A model generated the notes under the pieces. The model was not told where the DNA came from, searched no databases, and saw only the letters and a list, made by a program, of their open reading frames with translations. From the NCBI GenBank assembly GCA_946965045.2, contig OX337229.1, forward strand, positions 5,270,001-5,334,000: a stretch of DNA of 64,000 nt. Direction: 5' to 3'. The DNA comes from Epithemia pelagica (taxonomy: Eukaryota > Bacillariophyta > Bacillariophyceae > Surirellales > Surirellaceae). Both the position numbers and the translations under genes were made by a program. Positions 21,639-31,832 of this stretch are shown here, one piece after another (positions within the stretch are counted from its first letter, which is position 1; every line of letters begins with the position of its first letter).

Positions 21639-22240
21639 TGTTATCCTTTAAATATAAGACTTATATGCTTTACGAGTATGCCTACAAGCAGTACGAGTAC
21701 TCGTAATGGTTAATGGTCCATCGTCATGATTCAATAAAAAAATATTGCCTTTGCCATTTGCCAGGGGTCCTGCAATCCTCGCGCCGGGTGTGCACCCCAC
21801 TTTTTGGGAGATACATTCACCCGCCAATGCTTTTTCTCCTCACTTTAACTTCTACAAGTGTGATAACAAGAGCAACACCATTGTCCAGTCCACACACAGT
21901 CCACGTATGTTCGAGAATGCAACCAGAAGTACCGCGAATTGCTTTTTTCCACGCATGGTTGCTTCGTGGTTCCTCCACCTGAAATTCCGGAAGCAACCTG
22001 TTCTGAACAACGTGTTGTTTGTTAAATGAGCGCAGCAAAATTGTCCAGGGACTGGTGCTCGTCATGTCCATTCGAGACCTGCCGATTATCTCGTTTTTTC
22101 TCACGTGTCCTCTTCTCATTTGCGCACCCTTTTCAATTCAGCCAAGGACGAGCTTGTTTCTATTGATTACTCCTTGCTTCTTTGCTGAGGCGTCTATTCG
22201 ATCACAAAGAGGGACGTAGTACAAGGAGGTAAGCGGAGGA

Positions 22241-25200
22241 ATGAGTGGGTCAACGGAGCGATTGCGTGAACCTTTGAACCATTTGAAAGACGGTACAGCA
22301 AAGACAACAGTGAGCAAGAAGAATCAAAAACATGTGGTTGCTTCAGCAAGTCATGATTCCTCGGGGGCATCGGCATGTGCTTCGAAACTGGTTACTCCAA
22401 TTTCTTCAAGAAAACGAAGAGGCTCTACAGCAACGATCACGAACAAGACCACATCCCCAAGACCAGCCCCTCCCTCAAGTTCTTCACCCGGTGCTTCCAA
22501 GATCCCTGCGGCTCGGGGAGTGATTCCAGGGAGTGATTTGAACGCGTACGATGTTTTGGTAGGAAGGGGAAATGGCGTTGCACGAAATCCCGGCAATCGC
22601 TTTTTCCGATGTGTTGTCTGGAACGCGAAAGAAGACTATTGCAACGCTTCCAATCCCGACAAGATACGTATTGCGCAACAACAGGTCCTTGATGTCATTA
22701 AAGCCCGGGGAGGACGTGTCCTCGAGAAGTTAACGTACAACCGATCTTCAGGAACACCCTCCAACAAGCCGAAGAACAAGAATGACCATGAAGAAGGCTC
22801 CTACTACTTGCTTGTTCCTAAATCACGAGCATTGGAGAAGACATGCCAAGCCTTGCGCGAAAAGGGCGCAAAACCGCCTGATGGCTATCAAGACTTCTGC
22901 CAGGAAAAAAAGAATTTAGAACGGGGCCTACAAGTCGATGGAGAAGGAAAATGCCATGGTATCGCTACATGGGAAGAGCAAAGTTTGCTATCGACTACCG
23001 ATGCATTTGAGACTTCTGAACGTGCTAGTAGCTCTTCTTTACTGGCATCTTCGCCTTCTTCTTCTGTGAGTCGAAGTACGATGAACAAGTCTGAAGGCAA
23101 TGACAAGAAGAGATCCAGCAAGTCTCGGCAAACCAAAAAGCACACCCCATCGAAAAGCAGAACTCCCAAGGAATCAAAGGCGAAGACACGTCGCTCGACT
23201 TCCGCTTCTTCTGCAACTCGTGGTCGTAGTTTCTGTCGTACTCATATTGAAACTACAAAACCAGGCTCAACAACTTTAACATCTGCTGCCAAATCAGCCC
23301 AACGAGAGTTGAGGTGGGATGACGTCCAGACGGATGTCCACCAGGATGCTTCCCAGCGAGAACTGCAAGACTCAGTATATGATCATTTGGTTAATGAGGC
23401 CATTGCCGCCGCTTCAAGTATTGTTTGGGACCAAGCCCCACTTGACCTCGAATCCAGTCGCATTAATCTCCACAAGGTCCAAAACGAGGAAAAATCAAAC
23501 CATGGTGGATACGAAGCCACGGATTCCAAGAAGGTGGACGATGTTGTCCCCGTCACAAAACGCGTCCTCGTATCAAGGGAAAATGAATGTTCGGACCCTA
23601 CGTCGGCACAAACTCTTGGGTATGACTTGCAACCCACGAGTTGTGAGGAGAAAACCTCTTGCGGTGCTGTGTGCACTGGCAAGCATGATTCCCCTCCTTG
23701 TTTGAGCCTTTTGTCTCCTTCCACCAAATCGCAAGGTCGTGCAAGCTCTACAGCTTTCGAGCCGGTCTCATCTCTCTTTCTCAAGTCAAGTTCTATGGTC
23801 CTATCAAGAGGTTCCTCCGCTCCCTCTTCTCCTAGTGACGGAGTTCTTTTCATTGCTCCTCGACCAACCTTTCCACTGCAGCCACAGGCAGGTTCTGTTT
23901 CCTCTCTCATGACATGTCCCACGGTGACCCCTCTCGTAGTTTCCGCAGCCGAACGTGTGAAGCGAAACAAACGAAGCAAATCGACCAAAAACTCCAGCAA
24001 GAATCGGGTGTGTCCTAAAGAAGAAACCAAAAATGGCGGAACCAACAAGACACAGGGTGAAGCAGATTCCTTGGTTCCCATTACTCCACGCCCTCCTTCC
24101 GCGATCCTGCCGCAGTACTCTTCCTTTGCTGCATTGGGTCTCGTGGAAGGTCCTCCAACTTTGGTCTCCCCTCCGACCGATGTAGTGGCAACTACTCCTT
24201 CTCGCAAGACTTCGTCTTCAAGGTCCCCGAAGAAACGAGCTACTCCTGACAAGAAAGAAAAAGAGAAGAAGCAGCGAAAGAGGAAGGAAACCAAAGCTCC
24301 TGGACAAGAGAAAAGCCCCAAGAAACGACGAACAAGAAAGACGCCATCTACTAGCAAAGCTTCCAGTGCCGCTCCCAAAATGAACAGTGGTATGCAACCA
24401 CCAATGTTGCTTCCCCGAGCGGTTGTCTCCGCCGCCTGCTCGCTCAAAGATGATCATGGGGATAGAAGTAACGATAGTCCCTCTGAGCTGCAGGCCAAAA
24501 CGAGGAGCAACATGCCTGGTTCCCCAAGTACGGGTCTACCAAGTGATTTGGATGAGCTTTTTGCTGCTCTACCACCAAGTTTGACAGCCTTTGCGAGCGG
24601 ACTGTTTCATTCGTCATCGTCGGGTTGGTCTGGGAAGCCCCATGTTAGCTGCGACCCACCGCCATTAAAACCTTCATCGTCGAAGACATTTGGTTTGGCA
24701 CCGTTGATTCCGCGTCCGTGTCTTCTCGAGACTGCAAAGGACGAGGCTGCGGATGACGAAGAACAGGAAATCCCTCCTGCCTTGGTCCAGTTGCTGCGAT
24801 CCATCTCTACAATGTCTCAGCAGCGACAGCAGGAAGCGGAACAGTCAAGTGAGCAAGGTCCACCTCCTGTCCATTCCGCAAAAGATCCGAATGACTCTGT
24901 AACTGGATCGCCCACAGCTGATCAATTGGTAGTCAATGAAACTGAAGATGAAGCAGCCGATATTCCTCCTTCCTTGGTGCAATTGCTACGTTCAATTTCC
25001 CAGGTTTCAAATCATAATAGTAGAGACGAAGATCCGCTGCAACCTCCTTTTGAATCGAATGGCGAAGAGGATCCGTCTGATATCCCCCCTTCATTGGTGC
25101 AGTTGCTGCGTTCTATTTCGCAAATATCACATTCATCCGACAAGGAACATAAAGAAGTAACAGGACAGGATCACTCAGGACATTCGTTCGCCAGTGCGAA

Positions 25201-26125
25201 CGATGGAACTTCGGAAGAAGAACTTCTCCAGGATCTTCTCGCCGCAGAGGAGTTCTCGCCTGACCTGCATGAAATCACCACAGAGATCTTCTCCGAAGGT
25301 CAAGCGGAGAAGGAAGATAGAAAGGTGGAGAACAATGACCAACAGGAGGTCCCTAGTGCCAACCGTGTTCCTCCAGCGAATGTGAGGGCACCAAGAATGA
25401 CACGTGCCGTAACACATGATGTTGACGTGAAGGGTCGCATAGCAAACGACAATTGCGAAGATCAAGTGTCTCCACATGGCGACTCGTCGGGGTGGTCTTC
25501 ATCGGAAAAGGACAGTAGTACATCTCCTCGCACGGTGATGGATTCGCTGCCACCACAAGAGAACCAGGGCAGCATGGACCAAGAACCAGACAGCGAGTCC
25601 ATGAAGCCCCCCGCTTTCCAGTCATCTCGTTCCTGGACGTTCCCAGTGGAACCTCCCAGTCTTACTGCTTGGCATTCGCTTCAAGAAGGGGAGTTCGAGA
25701 AAGCGATTGACACGTCGAAAGGTCCGTCGACATCTTATCATCAAACGAGAGAGGCGGTCAATGCCATTCCATTGACCGTTTTGCCAAAGTACAGCGTTCC
25801 ATTCAAGAATCCACTTGCCAGGGGGAACGGTGGACCAGGAAGGTATATTCCTGCGGTACTTGTGGCTTTGGGGGACGATGAGGATTCGGATCAGAATTCA
25901 ATGGATCCGTTTGTGAAGAACCATCGTACCCCACACCGATTTTTGGGTCCGGTCCAAATGGTTCGTGTCGAAACGACACCGACGGGCGAAAGCCGCATGA
26001 TCCTCACGGGTCTTCCTCCTCCGAGCTGGCCATCTCAAAACCGAACCCAGGGCGCATACTTTGGCTCACGTGGACCAACGAACGAGTCGAGTGCTCCTCG
26101 GGGCCATTTTTGGATGGCAGGCTAA
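22241..26125 (+). CDS. large DUF6824-type nuclear protein with three LVQLLRSIS repeats
   Basis: One exon, 1294 residues, starting at ATG 22241. A DUF6824-type domain lies at about residues 101-215: AYDVLVGRGNGVARNPGNRFFR, then a helix with IAQQQVLDVIKARGGR and ALEKTCQALREK. I know this domain from heterokonts; it is thought to be linked to nucleic-acid or chromatin functions, without a proven role. The rest is disordered, Ser/Pro/Lys-rich, with several basic clusters (KKRATPDKKEKEKKQRKRK) that fit nuclear import. Three copies of IPP(S/A)LVQLLRSIS occur at about residues 843, 906 and 946, each with an acidic lead-in and an LXXLL core. An APRP or TPRP motif recurs. The next gene (27445) is a paralogue. 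It is likely a transcription-related factor (inference). Confidence 0.8.
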   Translation: MSGSTERLREPLNHLKDGTAKTTVSKKNQKHVVASASHDSSGASACASKLVTPISSRKRRGSTATITNKTTSPRPAPPSSSSPGASKIPAARGVIPGSDLNAYDVLVGRGNGVARNPGNRFFRCVVWNAKEDYCNASNPDKIRIAQQQVLDVIKARGGRVLEKLTYNRSSGTPSNKPKNKNDHEEGSYYLLVPKSRALEKTCQALREKGAKPPDGYQDFCQEKKNLERGLQVDGEGKCHGIATWEEQSLLSTTDAFETSERASSSSLLASSPSSSVSRSTMNKSEGNDKKRSSKSRQTKKHTPSKSRTPKESKAKTRRSTSASSATRGRSFCRTHIETTKPGSTTLTSAAKSAQRELRWDDVQTDVHQDASQRELQDSVYDHLVNEAIAAASSIVWDQAPLDLESSRINLHKVQNEEKSNHGGYEATDSKKVDDVVPVTKRVLVSRENECSDPTSAQTLGYDLQPTSCEEKTSCGAVCTGKHDSPPCLSLLSPSTKSQGRASSTAFEPVSSLFLKSSSMVLSRGSSAPSSPSDGVLFIAPRPTFPLQPQAGSVSSLMTCPTVTPLVVSAAERVKRNKRSKSTKNSSKNRVCPKEETKNGGTNKTQGEADSLVPITPRPPSAILPQYSSFAALGLVEGPPTLVSPPTDVVATTPSRKTSSSRSPKKRATPDKKEKEKKQRKRKETKAPGQEKSPKKRRTRKTPSTSKASSAAPKMNSGMQPPMLLPRAVVSAACSLKDDHGDRSNDSPSELQAKTRSNMPGSPSTGLPSDLDELFAALPPSLTAFASGLFHSSSSGWSGKPHVSCDPPPLKPSSSKTFGLAPLIPRPCLLETAKDEAADDEEQEIPPALVQLLRSISTMSQQRQQEAEQSSEQGPPPVHSAKDPNDSVTGSPTADQLVVNETEDEAADIPPSLVQLLRSISQVSNHNSRDEDPLQPPFESNGEEDPSDIPPSLVQLLRSISQISHSSDKEHKEVTGQDHSGHSFASANDGTSEEELLQDLLAAEEFSPDLHEITTEIFSEGQAEKEDRKVENNDQQEVPSANRVPPANVRAPRMTRAVTHDVDVKGRIANDNCEDQVSPHGDSSGWSSSEKDSSTSPRTVMDSLPPQENQGSMDQEPDSESMKPPAFQSSRSWTFPVEPPSLTAWHSLQEGEFEKAIDTSKGPSTSYHQTREAVNAIPLTVLPKYSVPFKNPLARGNGGPGRYIPAVLVALGDDEDSDQNSMDPFVKNHRTPHRFLGPVQMVRVETTPTGESRMILTGLPPPSWPSQNRTQGAYFGSRGPTNESSAPRGHFWMAG

Positions 26126-27444
26126 GAAGGGAGAGAATCAAAGCAAGTTTTTTGGGACAAGAAACAATGGATTCTATAGAATCAAAGCGCCATGATTGTC
26201 CTATGGGGGAATATTTAATGTTTGAGGCATGTTGTTGTTATTGATTGCCAAAGCATGGGGTTTGGGGATACGCATGGTGGGAGAAACAACAACACAAGCA
26301 TGTCTTGAAGAAAACGGGAAAAAAGAATTGATTAAGCTGAAAAGTAGTATGATGTGTGCAGGAGATTAGAGCGACGGGAGCAACGACAACAAGAACGAGA
26401 GGAAGTTAACAGAGATACAAACTATGATGAATCACAGAGGCAGACACAATTTAGGGGGACAAGCCTTAGTATCGCATAAATTCGACTAGGTAGAAAGGGA
26501 AGGTTAATCAAAAAACTGCAAGAGAGTGTGACTGGAAACGTGAAGAAACTTCTGATGATATCGACTGTCCTTTTGTTGAGGCAGAGTCTCTTTTTTTAGA
26601 TTTATTTTTACGATCCATGCTAGAGACTGAATTCTCCTCCACTTGCAATGAGAGGTATTCCTGCTGGAGTAGGAGATATTCGCGTCACGACTACCTACTC
26701 CCATTCACATAAGGTATCATCGACGCCATTCCTTAAACCAATGAGGAATAAGCACGACATGGATCGGCATCTATCGTTGTATTTTGATTGGTTGAATGGA
26801 GTCTGCGCTGGAGTCGAAGCATTCGACGACGACATTGTTCACTATAAGACTAAGTGTACAGAGACAAGGTTCATTCGGGCGGGAATAGGGTCGTGAAGGT
26901 ACTTTCCACACGACACTGGAACACCCTCTGACGACAGTCAGTTGGAACGACAAAGCCGCACATGCGAACTTCTTATCCCGCAGCAGCAGCCCCCGCGAAG
27001 AACGCACCCACAACCCACACGCATACACATCACACCACAAACAAGCAAGACGAGGTATCCAGACACAAAACCCCAATAGCCACACGACAGAAGGCTTTTT
27101 CCCGGGATCATTGCTGCTTCGGGTCCTGCTGTTCTCAAGTTTTGCAGCTCTTGGATTGAACTGAACCATTGAATAGAATTGTTTGGATCGACAGAAGACA
27201 GAAGCGACAGCTGTCTGCAGAGACGCAAGGCCACATAACCGAGCAGACATATTCTTGTACGGTTCTCAAACTCTCTCTCTCTCTTTCCAGTGCGAAAGAT
27301 TGCTTGCGAGAGTCCTTGATCTTCAATTTATTGGATCGCTAGGCGATATCGCATCCGAACTACAGTCCAAGTCATTTCGATCGGTCGTTCCAGAGGAAAG
27401 GAAACGAAGATAGAAGAAATTTACATTTGAAGGACTCTCTCATT
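26126..27444. other. spacer between the two DUF6824-type genes
   Basis: No gene is supported. A CT-rich run (27269-27290) ending in TTTCCAG lies 150 nt before the next ATG and could be the 3' end of an intron in the leader. Confidence 0.45.
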
Positions 27445-29742
27445 ATGAAACAGTCACCACCAGCTGCAGATAAAGCTTCTACTACTGCTGCGAGTAATGG
27501 TGTACCATTGTCCTTGCCTAATCGTGATGATGATGATGATACGATCGAGTCCTCGGTTGTCTCGTATCGTCCGCCCTTGAAAAAACGCAAAGTAGCGGTG
27601 GGAGCCTTACCGCCTGTTGACTCCACGAAAGAGGGAACGGGGTCTTTTGCAATCTCCGCACAGACGTTAGATACAAAGACGATCGAAGCTAGCCGTAGCA
27701 GCAGTGAAACGAATGAGAACGACAGCGGTTTCATGGAAATTTCAGCACCGTCCCAAGAAGCATCCCCTACAGGACAGAAACGCAAGCAGAGCGCTGGTCG
27801 ATCTCAATCCTCTCCACAAAAACCCAAACGACCTCCTCAATCTTCCCTCTCCTTGATTGAGGAATCGGATTTGAAACTGTATGATGTTATTTTGGGCAAT
27901 GGGAGTACAACTGTCTCGAAAGCCAGTGATTTGTATCAGTGTTTGGTGTGGGATACCCGCACCTTGTTTCTTCACACACCCATGCCCTTGAAGGAAAAGG
28001 TTGCGCAACAGAATGTTTTGTCCGTCATTGAGGCCAAGGGTGGGCGATTCCTGATACCTGTTGTTGTCCAAGAGGGAAGAGAAAATGGGGAGGATAATGT
28101 CCATTCGAAAAAGAAAAGTCTTCTCCCTCAACAGCTCTACCTGCCTGTGTCGAACGAGGTGGCCTTGGAAAGAACTTGTCGAGCCTTGCGTGAATCCAGC
28201 AAGGATACTGTGTTGCCATCAGGGTATCATGAGTATCTGAAAGAGAAAGAGAAACAGGCAGGACTACGTTTGAAAGAAGCACGACTTCGTGAACAGAAGC
28301 AAAAGAAAAAGAAAACCCCACTTCTAGCGGAGGAAGAAACGGTTGAGCAACCCATTCCAGAAACAGCCTTGAATCCATACGATGTTTTGGTAGGACGAGG
28401 CAACGGGACCGCATGTTATCAGGGCAATATCTTTTTTCGGTGTTTGGTATGGGATGCCAAACCTCTCTATCAACAAGCCGTGAATAGTGAAAAGGTCGTA
28501 ATTGCACAACAACATGTCTTGTCCATCATATATGCAAAGGGTGGACGTGTCCTGGAACCAATGGTGGGTTCCATCGACTCATACAAAGCCCCCAAAAAGG
28601 ATACTCGTTCCGGTAAAACAAAGAAAGCACAACAGTGGTATCAAATCGTCTCCCATTCACGCGCCATTGAAAAAGCTTGCCAAGCACTCCGAGAACGCAA
28701 AATCAACCGACCACCCACAGGGTATGACGACTACTTGGCGCAACTTGGACTTGAACCAGAACAGAAAGACCCGGATTCCCAAAAAGCGACACAAGGACTT
28801 GAAAGGGAACAACCGAAGAAAAAACAACAACGACAACAACGACAAGTGCCTCGAATAACACTCGTCCCACCGCCATCCAAGAAGAAGAAAAAGGAACCGG
28901 ATTCCCCAGAAGCGGCACAAGGACTTGCAAGGGAACAACCGAACAAAGAACAACGACAAGTGCCTCGAATAACACTCGTTCCACCGCCATTCAAGAAAAA
29001 GAAAAAGGAGCCGGATTCCCAAGAAGCGACACAAGGACTGGAAAGGGAACAACCGAACAAAGAACAGCGACAAGTGCCTCGAATAACACTCGTTCCACCG
29101 CCATCCAAGAACAAGAAAAAGGAGAACAGAAAACTTCCTCTTGTGCGCGAGTCATTTGCCTCTGAGGCAGGGAATTCTCAAAAAAGTCGTTCTCAAGAGA
29201 AACTCAATGCGATGGTTGCGATTGCTCCAAGACCTGTCGTTGTTTCTCCCATTCCCCTGTTGTCGGCGGCATCGCGTGCCCAAAGAGCACTCCCACTGAT
29301 GTCCAAGCCCAAGAAGAAAAAGGCTCGTGTTAAAAGCTCTCAGTCAACCTCGACAACCTTGACGAACCTTCGGCCGACGACTTCTTCGTCTTCTTCCGAA
29401 ACTTCTTCAAAGTTCCTCGACATTGCCCCACGCCCCAGCACCATGGTGACGGCTCAAGCTAGTTGCTCATCAATTGCTTCTTCTTCTGTGTCGTCCGAGC
29501 AATCCATGAACCAGACACTTCTTACATCACGACCTCCACGACCAACCAAGTCCTCACAAAAGGCTTTTGCTCCCTTGGATGTCTTGGCTACCGTGGCCGG
29601 CATTTGGGGAACGACGACAAGTGACAGCGGCTGTAGCCACCAAACCAGAGTGAAACGAGAAAGCTGGAAAGATCTCTGCAACGACAAGTGTTGCGGCACC
29701 AACGAGCTGCTGGAAAATCTAAATGGAAGGAGAGTGGATTGA
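27445..29742 (+). CDS. protein with two DUF6824-type domains
   Basis: One exon, 765 residues from ATG 27445. A first, divergent domain is at about residues 144-260 (LYDVILGNGSTTVS, LSVIEAKGGRFL, ALERTCRALRESS); here the VGRGNG loop is changed to LGNGST. A second, canonical domain is at about 310-425 (PYDVLVGRGNGTACYQGN, LSIIYAKGGRVL, AIEKACQALRERK). A tandem repeat of about 38 residues follows, three copies, each with RQVPRITLVPPP and a Lys run. The tail has two copies of IAPRP, a motif shared with the gene at 22241. The basic runs suggest nuclear location. Function is unknown; a DNA- or chromatin-linked role is inference. Confidence 0.8.
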   Translation: MKQSPPAADKASTTAASNGVPLSLPNRDDDDDTIESSVVSYRPPLKKRKVAVGALPPVDSTKEGTGSFAISAQTLDTKTIEASRSSSETNENDSGFMEISAPSQEASPTGQKRKQSAGRSQSSPQKPKRPPQSSLSLIEESDLKLYDVILGNGSTTVSKASDLYQCLVWDTRTLFLHTPMPLKEKVAQQNVLSVIEAKGGRFLIPVVVQEGRENGEDNVHSKKKSLLPQQLYLPVSNEVALERTCRALRESSKDTVLPSGYHEYLKEKEKQAGLRLKEARLREQKQKKKKTPLLAEEETVEQPIPETALNPYDVLVGRGNGTACYQGNIFFRCLVWDAKPLYQQAVNSEKVVIAQQHVLSIIYAKGGRVLEPMVGSIDSYKAPKKDTRSGKTKKAQQWYQIVSHSRAIEKACQALRERKINRPPTGYDDYLAQLGLEPEQKDPDSQKATQGLEREQPKKKQQRQQRQVPRITLVPPPSKKKKKEPDSPEAAQGLAREQPNKEQRQVPRITLVPPPFKKKKKEPDSQEATQGLEREQPNKEQRQVPRITLVPPPSKNKKKENRKLPLVRESFASEAGNSQKSRSQEKLNAMVAIAPRPVVVSPIPLLSAASRAQRALPLMSKPKKKKARVKSSQSTSTTLTNLRPTTSSSSSETSSKFLDIAPRPSTMVTAQASCSSIASSSVSSEQSMNQTLLTSRPPRPTKSSQKAFAPLDVLATVAGIWGTTTSDSGCSHQTRVKRESWKDLCNDKCCGTNELLENLNGRRVD
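28770..29120 (+). repeat. 114-bp coding tandem repeat, about three copies
   Basis: The block encoding VPRITLVPPP recurs at exactly 114-nt steps (CGAAT at 28852, 28966 and 29080). The copies are nearly identical at DNA level, so the array expanded recently. The first copy carries a few extra CAACAACGA-type codons. Confidence 0.85.
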
Positions 29743-31232
29743 ATGGCCATCTCCACGTTGACCCATTGGTTTTCCCTCATTTGACTTTATCATATCCGAC
29801 CTCTTCAGGCAGGCAGGCAATTTCGTGTCCCTTATAGATAGAATCCACAATTGCCGCGGCATGTCGTTGTGTCTGTTGCCTTCATGGCATCTGGTCAAGA
29901 CTGATTAGATGCGGCATGTTGTTCTTGAATTCTCTTGACATAAGGCTATTCAAAGTGCGCCATGAAATCAGCTTTTTTTAACAGCATGGTTGAGTTCTTT
30001 GCGAATGCCATTCCATCCATCCTTCCTTCCATTGAAACAACGCTCCTCCTGATTTCCCTCTCTTTACCATGTTCGACGATGCGCTCGTCAGTCCCTGTGG
30101 CATCTGACACAGAAGGGTGTATCCATATTGGATGTCTCTTCGAAGGAGATGGCACGGTGCATGAATAGGTCCAAAGTGATGTGCACCCCGCGTGCTCGCG
30201 CATGGTCGATGCGTGAATGCGTGGTGCCACCGGAATCCCCAAAGGATGTGCGTACTTGTAGGGCAATAATGATACTTTTACGAGCAATAGTAGGTAGATC
30301 CCCCAAAATGCCCCAGGCATAACAAAGAATACGAGTAATAGGATCATGGCCAAAGATACCAATGGTACTCGTACAATAACAATATGGGCCATACAAGCTG
30401 AGTTCAGACAGAATGTTCCTGTCGTAGCGCTCCAGTAGGAAATCTACGTAATACACGCCAGCCATCTTTGTTTATATAGCCCGTATAATTATGCCTCTGT
30501 TGTGCAAAGTGCCTCCGAAACTCGACAATCTCGCGTTCCCCCAGAAAAACTTCGTTTTGTACGAGACTATCGTGCGTGGGGTGCGTCCGATCATCACTTC
30601 ATTGGGGATGATGCCAACCGCATACGTTGTTGCCCCATTGGTGATGGCCTAATAACACCCTTAGGCACCTTGATACAGCTCGGCAACAAGGTACGCGGTT
30701 GGGACGGCCCTCCACCGACCCTCCACCATGGTCAACACAGTCGACTGTTTTTCGTAATTTTTGATGAGATTCTAGCGTTCGGAAGAAATCACACATAACA
30801 CTAAAGTTTATAAAATATTTATTTCAGCCACTAGGAAGTCGCTAGTCGGACACTAATAACGCAAAACGCTTTCCAGGATTACTCCTCTGGTACAAATTCT
30901 ACAGGAGTCTACGACAGGAACACACTCCCTGAACTCAGCTTGTACAATATTGCAAGCTTACTGGACAAAGAAGGGAGGGCGAGCGCGGAGTGGGCAAATG
31001 GCGGGCGCAAACAAGAGCGGAGGGAGAATTTTCTCCGCGGTGCACATAGCTCAATTCCAGACCAGGACAACCATAGCACAACAATAGAAAAGACTACGAA
31101 TAAGCTTTTAAGCGTGATTGTCTGTTCTGGGGTCCATTTTATTGCAGTGCAACCATTCTCTGGTGGTCTTTTGCCGCATCACGCCGAATCGGAGGGGTGT
31201 TGTTGTTTGTGGAGAATACACAAACTTCAGAA

Positions 31233-31309
<77 letters not shown>

Positions 31310-31832
31310 CCGGACCAGACATTGTGACTGTTGGACCAAGTGACACAGACGGCACTGCACAGTCACCTTGTTGTTGCTCTGTGGCATAGTATTGCTCTGT
31401 TCAGAACAAGTACATTTCCCATTCCAAGAAGGCAACGTATCAGGAGGTTGTGTTCTGGGTGAGACTGGATTTGGTTATTGATTTGGTTGCTGTTGGTCCA
31501 AGTACGATTTGGGCACGGTCTGCTCCAAGCTGCATTGTTGTGACAGACTAATTCTCAATCAAGGAACTAAAAGACGAGTTTACAATACTCCAAAAGCAGA
31601 TAAACAGAGAGGCGTTGCTGGAAACAGGAAACATCAAGAGAAATTGCAAGGGAAACAAGATTCCAGCGGGAACTTTTCTGGAGTGTTGTACTACACGGAG
31701 TCGTCACATTCTACAGCTTTGGTTAATGAAGAAAGGGAAAACTTGCTGGTGTGAAAGAAGGGTTGCTAGAATTGAAAATTCCAATTGACGTATTCCTGTT
31801 CGGACTGATCATCTTGGATTTTGAAGATTGCG
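29743..31832. other. spacer with a long GA microsatellite
   Basis: No gene is firmly supported. A minus-strand frame at 30088-30465 (125 codons) starts with a good ATG context, and TATATAA lies just before it, but it shows no domain. The frame at 30940-31389 is driven by the GA repeat. Confidence 0.4.
31236..31306 (+). repeat. AG dinucleotide microsatellite
   Basis: A 71-nt uninterrupted AG run, 530 nt upstream of the RCC1-BTB gene. Such polypurine runs can form triplexes and mutate fast. Confidence 0.97.

Larger units (their letters stand above)
19922..22240. other. repeat-rich spacer
   Basis: No gene is supported in this 2.3 kb. Many 7-nt tandem duplications occur between about 20466 and 20862. 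A short minus-strand frame at 20254-20454 (66 codons) is too weak to call. Confidence 0.5.

Noticed and set aside
23383-24447. 354-codon minus-strand frame inside the 1294-residue gene
   Set aside because: It is antisense to clear coding sequence; the strand with the DUF6824 domain and LXXLL repeats is the real one.
27269-27290. CT run ending in CAG as a sure leader intron
   Set aside because: No paired donor could be fixed; mentioned only as a possibility.
30088-30465. 125-codon minus-strand frame with a good ATG and TATATAA just upstream
   Set aside because: The TATA-like site is too close to the ATG to serve it, and no domain or continuation after an intron could be found.
30940-31389. 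149-codon frame containing a run of Arg-Glu
   Set aside because: Produced by the AG microsatellite; no other coding signal.
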